This document shows, piece after piece, positions 11,735 through 22,330 of a stretch of DNA of 64,000 nt. Below the pieces are notes generated by a model. The model had not been told where the DNA came from. It searched no databases and was given only the letters and a program-made list of their open reading frames with translations. This DNA comes from Laccaria trichodermophora (taxonomy: Eukaryota > Basidiomycota > Agaricomycetes > Agaricales > Hydnangiaceae): assembly GCA_018417955.1 (NCBI GenBank), contig JACTVC010000014.1:620001-684000 (forward strand). The letters run 5' to 3'. How positions within the stretch are numbered: the first letter of the stretch is position 1; each line of letters starts with the position of its first letter. Both the position numbers and the translations under genes were made by a program.

Positions 11735-11832
11735 CTTTCCTGGTCGTCGAGCTTTCAAGACCACTGAGTCGTAATCGACTTTGTCGACGAAACGTTCGTC
11801 AATTATGAAGGAGACACTTTGGATTCTCCTTT
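11735..11832 (-). repeat. inverted copy of the dynactin-HNH spacer
   Basis: Read on the minus strand, this matches the spacer upstream of the HNH copies at 26860, 29890 and 34360. It includes the stretch with GTTTCGTCGACAAAGTCGAT and the following GAAAGCTCGACGAC. It shows that the HNH-dynactin unit was copied here with its spacer, in inverted orientation. Confidence 0.75.
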
Positions 11833-12338
11833 AGGTACTATTCCTCAAGGACGAGGCGTTGTTCGCTTCATTGGACCGACATCGTTCGCTAAGAATTGGA
11901 AAACGGGTTGGCGTGGAGTTGTGCGAACCCAATGGCAAGAACGACGACTCTGTCAACGGTACCCATTACGTTACATGCAAGATTGACTACGGCGTACTCA
12001 ATCGGCAGAGTCAAATCAGAGGAGTTCACGGTTTAGAGCTCGATGCAAGTCCTCGCACGGTACGAATCTGCTTTTGCTTTGAAATTGAAAAGTATGTGAA
12101 TTGAAAAGCTTTGCTAGTGCCGAAGCCTTCACATCCCACAAATCGTGCGACTGTGGGACATCATGCATCAAGCGCTACTACCTCTGCCTCACGCGCGTCT
12201 CCACCAAACGGCACTGCTCCTAGAATATCATCAGCACTGAATTTGCCACCCCGACAGGCCTCACCACCGTCTAGGGCTGCCTCTCCCATAGGAAGGACCT
12301 GCCAATTCACAAGAACTTCAAGAACTGCGAGCCAATGC
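11833..12338 (+). pseudogene. dynactin p150 5' fragment, 5' half of a chimeric pseudogene
   Basis: The sequence parallels the start of the dynactin gene (26840 downwards on the minus strand). It covers the CAP-Gly region ([34 protein letters not shown]-like IDYGVLNRQSQIRGVHG) and then the Ser/Pro-rich basic region up to QELQELRA. The intron after CAP-Gly is still present, so this is a DNA copy, not a retrocopy. An insertion near 11890 and other changes break the frame. The fragment runs directly into KOG1-like sequence at about 12336-12345. Confidence 0.85.
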
Positions 12339-12935
12339 TCGTGGACTGCATTGTGCATTTCTCAGATCTGGGACGCGAACGATGATATGAAGTGAACCGA
12401 GGGACTCAAGATAAAGTGATCGAAATACTATTTGATGACTCTGGAGGAGTGCGATCTGCTGCGCTCTACGCCCTTGGAACATTTATGGGTGCTAGTGGGG
12501 TTATAGACGCAAACAAGCAAGGTGGCGGAGGCTCGGGGGCGATGTTTCAATTGGAGGAACGCGTTCACTTCAGGATGGAGGTGGCTGTCGCTACTGGTGC
12601 CACGCTTGCCATCAAGGACGACGCGAGTCCCTGTGCAGAAAGGAATTACTCGTTGTCATCAGTTGCTTGCTTGAATATCCAGTGGCGTATCAAACCCCCT
12701 TCGTCGAATCTCGTCATTTGCCAACGCCTAACATCCCCGGCGAATGGCATCGGTTTCCCATCCTCTTCATTGGACGACGGACGAGCGCCACCTACCAATT
12801 CCACTCATGTTCATTTCCAGCCCGAAGTTGCCAATATCTCGCGTCCCCCTTCACCCACTCTCATTGTAGCACAATATTCGTTGCCTCACTATCATCCGCT
12901 AATCCACAAAGAGGTTACTATGATCACTAGTATCA
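12339..12935 (+). pseudogene. KOG1/Raptor fragment, 3' half of the chimeric pseudogene
   Basis: It matches KOG1 from the segment around 40440 (WTALCIAQMW, RSAALYALGTF, EERVHFRMEVAVATGATLAI) to about 40770. It then jumps to the Ser/Pro-rich linker around 41305-41530 (HVHFQPEVANISRPPSPT). The reading frame is broken at the start (a TGA after the DDMK segment) and at the internal deletion near 12655. The 265-codon open frame across this region is therefore not a real gene. It ends about 100 bases before the Tfb2 stop codon on the opposite strand. Confidence 0.85.
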
Positions 12936-13030
12936 TATTCCCAAGCCGCCTTTCGGTAAAACCTACCCAAAAGTTTTTAAAACTATGTTTAATTAGGAGA
13001 AGTGCAAAAATGAAATCTTCCACCCCCATC

Positions 13031-15074
13031 CTAACTAGCCCCCGCCCTCCTCTCAATGAACCCTCTGATATTAGCATGGCCATCCAAGCTTCCAAAGAAA
13101 CACCGCTTGACCGAGTATACGACACCCAGCTCTTTAGCGTAGTCCAGGACGAACTCGTAGTCCGCTTGGGAGGCAAAGGATGTGTATAGGTACCCTGTAG
13201 ATGGCTGGCATTAGGTTTTTGTTTGGGCAAGGGCGGAAGAGGAGAACGATAGGTGGAGAGAGAGAGAGACCGAGAGGAAGAGGAATAAGACGAGGATGAG
13301 TGCGGCGAAGAGGAAGCGGGAAAAGAGACGGAGATGGAGTCAGGGAGAGCGAGAGCGAAATAAGAGTGAGGATGACAGGGTAGGGCGAGAGAGGGGGGAA
13401 ATGCAGTGGAAGAGGAAGACCCTATACCTTCTTGTGATTTCAACCTGTTTTTCTCTAATTCAAAGACGAATTTGGTCTTGAACCGTTACTGGTAGTAACG
13501 GATTCTAATTCACATCAGCAAAAGAAAAACGGGGGAGACTACAACTTCTCAAGCATACGTTTTTACGGATTTGAGGATGTACATGGGACATCAGGTAGCT
13601 GATAATCTAAGCAGTCACGTCAAATTTTCGAATGGGAGGGACGGGGCCCAATCAAATAAACCTACTTGATCCGCCAAGATCCCATTCAGCAGCGCCTTTT
13701 TTACACTACCTCGGGTTATGGCGCCCACCACGAGGTTTGGGAACCGATATTTGGGGGCGACGAATAGGTTCAGGATAGCAATCTGCAGAGGGTTATCTAT
13801 CAAAACCAACTGAGCTCAAAAGACGGACATGCTTTGCAAATGAAAGATGCTTGCCTACCTGTATAAGCATAGATCCGATAATTTGTTTCGAGCACTATGA
13901 ATCCTTCTTGCGGGCCGGAGCGGTTACCAATTGAGGAAGGAAGAGGCGGGGATGAGGATGTTAATGTTGTAGCGAGGCGGGTGGGGTGGAAGCATATTGA
14001 AGATGGCTGTTTGTGATATTTGTTTAGAGTGAAAATAGTATGAGGGATGTGAAATAAACCTTGCGCCGCCATATCAGAGTGTAATCTACTAGATCTTCGA
14101 GCATCGCCATTTGAGTTTTACTGAGATGCTCTGTGGAGTATTCCTAAGGCTCAAGGTCAGCAGGAATGACTAGAGAGGTTTTAGAACTAACTCTGCCAAG
14201 TTCCATGGTCGATAGCATGAAGAGAAAACCTAGAACATCGACCAAGTCCATTTGTCGCTCCTAAAAGAGGAGTTAAGTCGAGTTAAGTCAAAGGAGATCG
14301 TGACGGCCGACACCTACCTCCGTGAGGTGCAGATATTGCAATAACAACTCCCAAAGCTGCTCGTGAGGCGAATGAAGAAGGAATTGAAATCCTGTTGACG
14401 TTATCTGCAAAGGGCCTTGTCTATAAATACTTAAGAAATCATTCAGGTAAGAAGGTTGTTGAACCTGACTTACCCAACAGTCGTCATGAGGCCACTTCGC
14501 TGGAGTAGGAATGAGACACGGACAGAGGGCTTGGTTGAAATTTGCCCTGATCCCGAAGAGACCACCAGTATTGTCTAGATAATGCTGTCAACTGCATGTA
14601 CATGTTATGGCAGTCAAAAGGCGCACCTCCCATCTTTCAAGCGCAAAAACACGAGGAACTCAATGTCAACACTGCTTTGCTTGTCATCCATCTCTGAAGG
14701 CACGTCAAAACTCCCACTTGTGCCCCTATAACAGAAGAGTATATCGGTTCTGTGTCGAACTCATCGAATAGCCAAGTACACATACGCACCCTCCAGTTAT
14801 AGCTTGCCGGAAACTTGTTTTGAATGTTGGAACCACCGACAACTTGACCGCGGAGTTTGGGAAGATATGGAGCTTTATGAGGGCGGCAAGAGCTTCCGTG
14901 TATACCCTGTTATTAAGAAGACAGAATCAAAGGTCGAGCAGGAAGAGTAAAGTGAATGAAAGCACTTACACTTTCCCTTCCCATGTCACCCATGCCGCCA
15001 TCGTCGATACTGGGATCGCTGATTCTAGCCAAAGGAGATTCACGATTAGTTGCCTTGATATGGGATCAAGCAGC
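13031..15074 (-). CDS. TFB2: TFIIH subunit Tfb2/p52, apparently frameshifted and lacking its first exon
   Basis: Multi-exon gene for the TFIIH p52 subunit, which anchors and stimulates the XPB helicase in transcription and nucleotide-excision repair. Recognised segments in order: [97 protein letters not shown] and, after a pyrimidine-rich intron, [20 protein letters not shown] and [18 protein letters not shown], stop at 13031-13033. Two oddities: after QDQIRL the sequence reads CGTCTTTGAATTAGAG where CTTTGGGAATTAG would give RLWELEKNRL, a net loss of 2 bases giving a TGA. No exon for the usual first 45-60 residues was found upstream of 15074. Either the copy is damaged or the assembly has a homopolymer error. 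Confidence 0.85.
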
Positions 15075-15127
15075 CTGTAGATGAGGGTCAGAGTAATGTT
15101 GCAACTTCAATTTGCATAGCTCACCAT

Positions 15128-15423
15128 TTAAGAGTTCTGATAATGCTGCCACCCTATCCAGTTCGCAATAACAAAGTACGACCCAGTTGGCACGAGCAGG
15201 AAAAAGAAGTATTTATAGTGGGTATCCTTGGCCCCGGCTGCGCAAGGGCGTCGAGAACCTTTGGTGGCGATGCAGTTCGTTCTGTTCGAGTTGATGTAAA
15301 GTCGATACTCACTCGTATCCCAGATAATGGCAAGAATGTGCTGAACAGAACAGCGTAGCCCCCGAGGATAAAGACGATGATGGTGGTGAAGATGAGGACG
15401 TGACCTAAATGTGGTTTGAACAT
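15128..15423 (-). CDS. PIG-Y family subunit of GPI-N-acetylglucosaminyltransferase
   Basis: Very small gene. Exon 1 is 15423-15313 (37 codons), with a hydrophobic segment HVLIFTTIIVFILGGYAVLF followed by STFLPLSGI. Exon 2 gives DTHYKYFFFLLVPTGSYF then VIANWIGWQHYQNS and stops at 15128-15130. Two membrane helices, a loop with D-x-H-Y and a C-terminal aromatic NWIGW are the pattern of PIG-Y/Eri1, a regulatory subunit of the enzyme that starts GPI-anchor synthesis on the ER membrane. The intron acceptor is ambiguous: AAG next to GAT keeps phase 0, and an alternative donor/acceptor pair adds a few residues. The gene ends only 54 bases before the first visible Tfb2 exon on the same strand. Confidence 0.72.
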
Positions 15424-15905
15424 GACAGTCACAACTTGCCTTCTTTCATCCACCATCACGACCGCGACTTCGCCGTTTCGACGCGATAAAGACGCGTCCT
15501 CACTTTGGCCCTGACAATGGATAAGCAATGGCAGAAACACATTTTTATTCTTTGCCCCCTTTTCGCTCGTCTACCTCCGTTATGGCGCTCACGTGGCCTT
15601 GACTTGACCGAGTCATCTGGGCGCGTTATGACTTGGAACCGTTTTTCTCTTCTCTGGCCACCGCTCATTCAGCACTGTTATGGAAAAAGAAGACTTTGCT
15701 GCCTTGAATCTAGCCGATTTTTGCAGAGATTTGTTGGTGGAACCCCACCAGGTTTTTCCCTTCGACGGAGTGGGAGTTGACGAGTTGCGACAAGGCTAAC
15801 CGGAAGTATCGAAGAGAGCTGTGTATGACCCATATGCCCGTGGTTCGTCCATGTCAACTATGTTCACAGGCTCGCGCTGGTTAAACGTAGGTCTAAGCGA
15901 ACTAT

Positions 15906-18420
15906 ATGACTGGTTGGATTATGAAAGAGGCAAGAAAGGCGACCAGAACATGCTTCAAATACAAACGTTTGGATCTGAGTAATTTTCTTGCACTGCCGAC
16001 TGATGTTCTCTTCGGGGTCAGCCCACTTCTTCTGCTTCTCGAATCCTCCTTACCTTTTGTCCAGATATTTGAGTCTCTACATCCTGTGGACCTCTATCAT
16101 CTCATACAATCCTCGAAGACCTTCAGAAGTATAATTCTGAATCCAAGGTACAGAGGCGTGTGGAAAAATGCTTTTCGCAAACACAAGGACTTGCCATCTT
16201 GCCCGAAGGGTATGCCTGAACCCCAATGGTCGTCTCTTTTGTTCGGTCCCGACACTTGTGATGTGAGTCAATTTGCTAGCCGAATACAATTTCAATTAAG
16301 ACCCCTCAACAGATTTGTGGGAATCATGGGGCTCTCCCCGATTTTACCTTCCGGAAACGGTTGTGTGAAGCATGCTGGGTTGGTAATGACTGACCCACAA
16401 CTTTCAGTCTATTAACCTCTCTTTCAACCTCTAGAGGCCTCATCTGGTGTACAGAGGCGACTTGGCCCACATCATGTCAGGATTTCCCCACAACAATCTT
16501 GTAGTTGTCTGGGAACTTGTTCCGAGAACCTCTCGTCGAGGTAAGTACGCGAGTATTGGTGACATGAGGAAGCTGACTCTCTATAGGCAGCACAACCTAT
16601 TCCCTGAGCTCAAATAGACCGTACCTGAAAAAGGACGTCGAGGCAATGGTTGACAGGGTAAAGGAATTCCTGGGCGACATTGCTGCGGAGGTACCAGGTG
16701 CTGCCAAAAAATATCGAGTCTTCTTATCCAAGGTTACGGCCAAACTTGACGAGAATAAGGCTGTGCGTGTTTCTAACTGCCTTTGCGGCCTTCTCTCAAT
16801 GTGTTGTAGAATGCGTCAGCAGCCAACAAATGGGCAAAAACCATATATCGTGATTTATCTTCTGAAAGGAAACGTTTTGGCAGTGAGATGGCCAAAAGGT
16901 AAGCATCTCTATCGTACCAAAATTTCTGGTATGCTGAGATTCTAAACACAGGTGTATGACTCGACTTGCGAACATAGGACATGACCCACGTGATACATCT
17001 GCTGGTCGAGACTTTGCTCGTGATACATTGTCCAGACATGGTGTCACACGGCTCACACCGAAGGGTAAGCGTCTTATGCAGCCGAATTCCTTGGTTTTCA
17101 ATGATTTATTTTCGAAGTGTACCGGAAGATAAAGCCCGACCTTGAAAGAACAGTGGATGTGCTAAGAAGGCATAGAGTGGCTCTGGAACGTAAAGAATTG
17201 GTCAAGTTATGTTATACGGAGTATACCAAGACGTTGAAGCCAGAACAATGGACATCCATCGTGCCTCTGCCTGAAGTTCTGAAACTCTTCGATGATTTCA
17301 TTTCTTCGAAAGATGATGTTATTGGAGAGATTACAAAGAAAGACGCACTGGCTCGTTTTCCTCCGCTCACTCTACAATTCATGGACTCCCAAGTAAACCG
17401 TCTGGCTTCCTTGCTGCCAAAAGGTACCGATCACTCCGTCGCTTCCATGGACTGTTACGCCCGCCTAAATTTGGCAACATCTGTCTTCGTATGCAAGATA
17501 TGTCAATATTGCCATATCTCTGGCAAGGCTCTTTGTGGATGGACGAATATTCGCTCGCACATTAACCAGAAATCTCGAAGTTCTACTTTTTCCCGTCAAC
17601 CTTTTCCCCATCTGAAGCTCGAGTTCAGCTCGGTCGGTTATGCTACTTCAGCCTCGCTCATACGCTCTTTGGGGCTCGACCCTGGGACAACGACGACAGA
17701 GCAGCTTGACTTGATTGACGCCCGCTTTTTTTGTGAAACCTGCCCCATCTTGTCTGTGCGAGGTGTCCGAGGACGAGAGGCATATACATGGACAGAATGT
17801 GTAGGTTTCTTGGCGATCGTTGTCGTCTTTCTAGTTTATTGAAAGTTGCATAGATTACGCATGCACGGCAACATGCCGTGTGTTCTTGGCAGCTTCTCAC
17901 ACCGGAAGCGACGCGATTCGTGAAAGAGCAAGAACCCCTTCACCCTTCCCCTGTGTCGCCGGCCTGGGGATGCAACCACTGCTCGAAACATTTTGAGCAC
18001 AGTGTTTCGCTTCCGTCTGCAAAGGTTCATGTCAATGCAAGGTAAGTCATCGTCTGACCGCTTTCTCGTTCCTCTCAATTTGCGCTTCATTTACCATAGT
18101 CATGGCATTGAGAAGCCAGTTATTGGCAAAGATGTCATCGCGTACAAGCACCGGTTTAATTTTCCAGGGGGCTATAGTTCTCGCGAACCCTTTCACTATT
18201 CACTGGAACCCCCTTGCCAGTTCATGTGCAAAATGTGCCCGAGGCGACCGATTTACCGTCTATGGTCGATGGACAAGTTGATACCTCATCTACGGAAGAA
18301 GTGAGTATCAAATTATCGTAATTTTGGAGACACTGACTGATGTATACCGTCAGGCACCATGTAGCTGAGCCTCTTCAACACGATCATTGGGAAAAAGTTG
18401 AGATTGTCGCACAAAATTGA
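15906..18420 (+). CDS. F-box protein with Cys-rich motif
   Basis: Multi-exon gene of roughly 650-700 residues. The first exon (15906-16016) is basic and then enters the F-box: LDLSNFLALPTDVLFG splices to IFESLHPVDLYHLI (exon 2, 16065-16262). Next come two CxxC pairs (DTCDICGNHG and LCEACW), suggesting a small zinc-binding module. Later exons give RPHLVYRGDLAHIM and a long helical region (VYRKIKPDLERTVDVLRRH). A C-terminal Cys/His-rich part follows (CKICQYCHISGKALCGW, WGCNHCSKHF, CQFMCKMCPRRP). The last exon ends ...WEKVEIVAQN at 18420. This architecture is a large agaricomycete family with likely roles in ubiquitin-ligase targeting. The exact start and one donor (about 16376-16382) are uncertain. 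Confidence 0.75.
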
Positions 18421-18634
18421 TGTCCTTAATTACGCTTGCAAATCCTGGGTCAGTCCGTTGCGCTATGATAAATCGGACAGGGTTGTTGAGAGGCGGTGAA
18501 TTGTGGTCAATTTTGAGTTTTTCGGACTTCAAATTGATGGCCAGATCGATTAGATTAGATTAGATGCAAATGTTTATTTTATCGATTGACATTCGTTTCT
18601 TGCTCTCCTCCAACTCTTCGTCGACCAGCACATC

Positions 18635-19943
18635 ATGTCTACTCCTTCATACTCACTCTTCTGCCTTGGTAACCCCCTGCTTGACGTGCAGGTTTCCAGC
18701 GGCGAGGAGCTCCTCAAAAAGTACGATTTGAAGGCCAATGATGCTATTCTGGCTGAGGAGAAACATGCACCGATGTCCGTCTCCATCTGCGTTTGCGAAG
18801 GCAGCTAATATCATATTATCAACAGCTATGATGAGCTCGTCAAGGAGCACCAGGTCAGCTATGTTGCTGGAGGCGCGGCTCAAAACGCTGCGCGTGGTGC
18901 TGCTGTGAGTTTTTTCAGCAAATTTCTGATCGACACCCAATCTAAAACCGAAAAAAGTACGTACTGCCCCCGGGCTCTGTTGTTTACACCGGATGTGTCG
19001 GCGACGACGATCTCGCTGAGCAGCTCAAGACTGCCAACAAGCGAGAAGGGCTGGACCAAGTATACCAGGTCAAGAAAGGCGACAAGACGGGAGCTTGTGC
19101 TGTTATCATCACTGGCCATCATCGGTTAGAATTTTTGTTACTTGTAGGAAAAGGGGTTCTAATATGTTGTATCCAGATCCCTCGTCACCACTTTGCGATG
19201 TGCAGAGAAATTCGACCAATCCCACCTTTCTTCTCCTGAGGTCGCTCCCCTCGTCGAGGGCGCGAAGTTCTACTACGTCGAAGGGTACTTTTTGACCCAC
19301 GGCGTCTCCTCGGTTCTGGAATTGAGCAGCAAGTCGACTGAAGCTGGCAAGGTTCGTTGAATTGGTAACGTAAACACCATCTCCACTGACATTTCTTATT
19401 TCGCAGACCTTCATTCTCAATCTTTCTGCCCCATTCATTGCCCAATTCTTTGGAAGTCAAGTCTCCCAGATCCTGCCATTCACCGACGTTGTCATTGGGA
19501 ACGAAGCCGAGGCTGAATCATGGGCAGCGGCCAACAACTATCCTGACGTCAAAGACCTTGCAGGAATCGCCAAGGCCATTGCTCTCCTTCCCAAAAAGAA
19601 TCCCGCCCGTCCCCGTGTCGTTGTCTTTACCCAGGGCGCACAATCTACTGTGTTGGTCACGGCTGACAAGCCCGACAGCCCGCAGGTCTTCCCTGTGCAT
19701 GCCCTTACTGACGACCAGATAGTCGACACTAACGGCGCTGGTGACGCCTTTGCTGGTGGATTCATTGGCGCTCTCGTTGCTGGAAAGAAACTCGAGGAAG
19801 CTGTCGAGGCAGGGCACAAGATGGGTGGAATGTGTGTGCAGCAGGTAAGCAATTTAGTCGTTTGACATATTACACCATTTCCGACATCTTTTACATCACA
19901 GGTCGGCCCCCAATACAAGTGGCCAAAGATTCAAATCCTTTAG
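18635..19943 (+). CDS. ADO1: adenosine kinase
   Basis: Six exons: 18635-18774, 18826-18904, 18958-19124, 19177-19351, 19407-19844 and 19902-19943. All are in phase and give 346 aa, the normal length for the family. Phosphorylates adenosine to AMP with ATP, salvaging adenosine made by the methylation (S-adenosylhomocysteine) cycle. PfkB-family signatures are clear: the N-terminal LFCLGNPLLDVQ, the substrate loop YVAGGAAQNAARGA, and the C-terminal catalytic/anion-hole motif DTNGAGDAFAGGFIGAL with the catalytic Asp. The start has good context (ATCATGTCT). No sign of damage. Confidence 0.96.
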
Positions 19944-20487
19944 AATATACCCCCAAGCACCCCCCAAGCATGTAGCATATATACCTTGCCACTCTCAACA
20001 GTGGCAACACCTACACATCCCCTGTAGTGTCTCTCCACACCACCATGTTTGGATTTAATTTGCATGTAATCATAGAAAGAAAAGGATGTTTCGGTAGACA
20101 GCCATGCGCGTTTCCCTCCATTTTAAGGCAACATCAAGGTCCGATAGAGGAAAGACGCATCACTTGATGTATCTGGGGAGCCTTCGTCAGCGATATGCCT
20201 GTGGATGGTTGTATGACAGACTCACACATCAAATAAAAAGAGCTGCATAAACAGCGGATATCGCATACATTAGAAGTTGGTTTGTAATCTATCTCCAAAT
20301 GTAAGTGTTGTGATCATTTTATTACAATATGCTTCATGGTTCCAGACAGGCGTTAAATAAATGGTAGAATGAAAGCACATTGAAAAGCGATAGAGAAGGA
20401 AAGGATGATGAGGGTCATGAAGAGCGAGGAGTAGTTTCATAATAATCAGGAAAGACGGCATGGAGGGATCGGCGTTCCAGGGTTTCA
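19944..20487. other. convergent intergenic region
   Basis: Shared 3' flank of adenosine kinase (+) and the zinc-finger gene (-). No gene seen. Confidence 0.4.
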
Positions 20488-22027
20488 TCATGAAGGGGGA
20501 GGCGAGGCAAGAGATTCCTAATTTGTGGTCAGACAAGCGAAAGCATGAATCGAACTCCGGGACCATACCTGTGTCAAAAGTTCAGCTGTTTTGTAAGAGG
20601 CGCGGGGTCAGCCAAAATTCTGTATTCAATATGAACTACTTACCTGGATTGAGCATGGGCTCTCCATCCTCGGTAAGTATATGTTCCATCGGTTCTGGGC
20701 GGTCAAGTGGAGGACCGTACCCATGCAGACCATTCAAGTCATTGAGTCCCGATGTCCTGTCAGTATTCTCAAGGCTCTGCGACCCAACTCTCGTGCCAAA
20801 CACGTTTCGATTACCATCCAACTCGAGCCCATTTTGTCGTTGAGACGCTTTTTCCGCCTCAGCATGAAGCTTGATGACGGCCTGCATGGCCATTTCCACT
20901 TCCTCGGCGGTAAGTTGGGTTGTTGGTGAAAGACAATGTTCCATCGTTGATAAATTAGAGCTGCTGCTGGAATTAGAAGTTGACATGGGATCCGGGGAAG
21001 AGGTTTCTGGGCTGATGGGACTGCCATTTGATGAGGATGCGCTCATGTTGTTCGTTGTTGTTGGTGGGTGGGCGGACGATGACGGTGGCGGAGGGTAGCT
21101 CCCATTGGTTCGATAGTGCGGAGAGGGTGTATAATATACATTCTGTGGCGGTGGGTATGAATAGGTCATAGGGACCAGGAGGCTTGGTGCATTGTGGGGG
21201 TAGACCCAGTTCGGTGTTGTTCTTGCTGAAGAGGTTGGTAAGCCAATTGGGGGATATCGTGGAGGGACATAAGCTGCACCAAGAAACAGTAAGAATCGAC
21301 GATGACAAGAGTTGCTCGGGACGTACTCATGGTAGCAGTATGTGAACGGTAATAACTAGAAGGACCACCAACATTCGGTGTGCCCTGATGCGTTTCGACT
21401 GGAATGCCTGTTGCCTTTTCTTTTCCTTTCCGTGAAGGGGTCCCACTCCTGCTTCGAGATTGGTTGCTCGAGGATGCCTCCTCGGTTCCGTCGGTTTTCT
21501 CCTGCCCGGGGGATTCGATGACGACACCATTATGCCTGCAAAGAGACGTCCCTCAACAAATGTTTGCAGGGATCTTGAAAGTCGCACCTAGATTTCTGGT
21601 GTCTCCTCTGTGCATCCGTCTGCACAAGAATGAGTCATTTCACCTACGGTCCAGAGTAAGAACGACGAACTCGTGTAAAGGTTGCATCACATTGAGGACA
21701 TGCACTAGAGGGAACAACGGCGTCAGCACACAAGGGAAGCGCGCGGCGCTGGAGGTTGGGACGAACAAACCAGGCATGGAATGCAGTTTTGTCGTCCTCT
21801 GGTGTCGCTTGAGATCGGCTTCTCGAGCGAACTGTTTGTTGCATCCATTGATTTTACAGGGCCAGATGCCTGTGGTGACATCCTTCTTCTTCTGTGCGGC
21901 TTTCTTCTTCTTGGAAGTTGTCTCCTTTTTGTCCTCCGGCTGCTGAGAGTTTCTTGAATATTGCAGGTTTGAATACCACTTAAGATGGACTCACGAGGTC
22001 ATTTGCAGTCGAATCAGCCCTGACCAT
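20488..22027 (-). CDS. C2H2 zinc-finger protein, probable transcription factor
   Basis: Starts at 22027 (MVRADSTANDL), then splices into a Lys-rich segment (PEDKKETTSKKKKAAQKKK), a likely nuclear-localisation signal. Two adjacent C2H2 fingers follow: CKINGCNKQFAREADLKRHQ with a terminal His, and CPQCDATFTRTDAQRRHQKS with its last His on the next exon. The rest is low-complexity Ser/Pro/Tyr-rich sequence typical of fungal transcription factors (YSYPPPQNVYYTPSPHY). A short helical part (TAEEVEMAMQAVIKLHAEAE) is visible. The last exon reads ESLASPPPS and stops at 20488-20490. Target genes are unknown. A long plus-strand open frame over 21404-21946 is only a shadow of this gene. Confidence 0.8.
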
Positions 22028-22330
22028 GGTCTTCGAGAGCGTCAAGCTCGAACCCTTCCAGTGCCTTTTAATGAATGTGGTTGAATCCCTGAAAGACGTT
22101 GCTGGCTGGCAGACGTCAGCTGGCGATGAGCGTCGCGTTTCTGTATGGCGGTAACTTGTTATCCCGACTAGGTTCTTCGGCGATCACCCTGTTTCGGCGA
22201 ATTCTGACGCCCATTATGAGTGAAGAATAATTACCATGGATAGATACCGTTTGACATGTTGGGTATATACTAGATGCTGTAGGTAGGAAGGTATACATAT
22301 GGAATGCAAAAATGCAAGGGATCCGGAGAT

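Noticed and set aside
12392..13189. 265-codon plus-strand open frame looking like a KOG1-like gene
   Set aside because: It starts in the middle of a KOG1 fragment, skips about 500 bases of KOG1, and its last third is antisense to Tfb2 exons. It is a pseudogene string, not a gene.
12892..13443. 183-codon minus-strand open frame rich in Ser
   Set aside because: It runs through the pyrimidine-rich Tfb2 intron. Only its intron-flanking parts are coding, and in a different frame.
21404..21946. 180-codon plus-strand open frame
   Set aside because: It is antisense to the C2H2 zinc-finger exons, which have clear motifs and in-phase splice sites on the minus strand.
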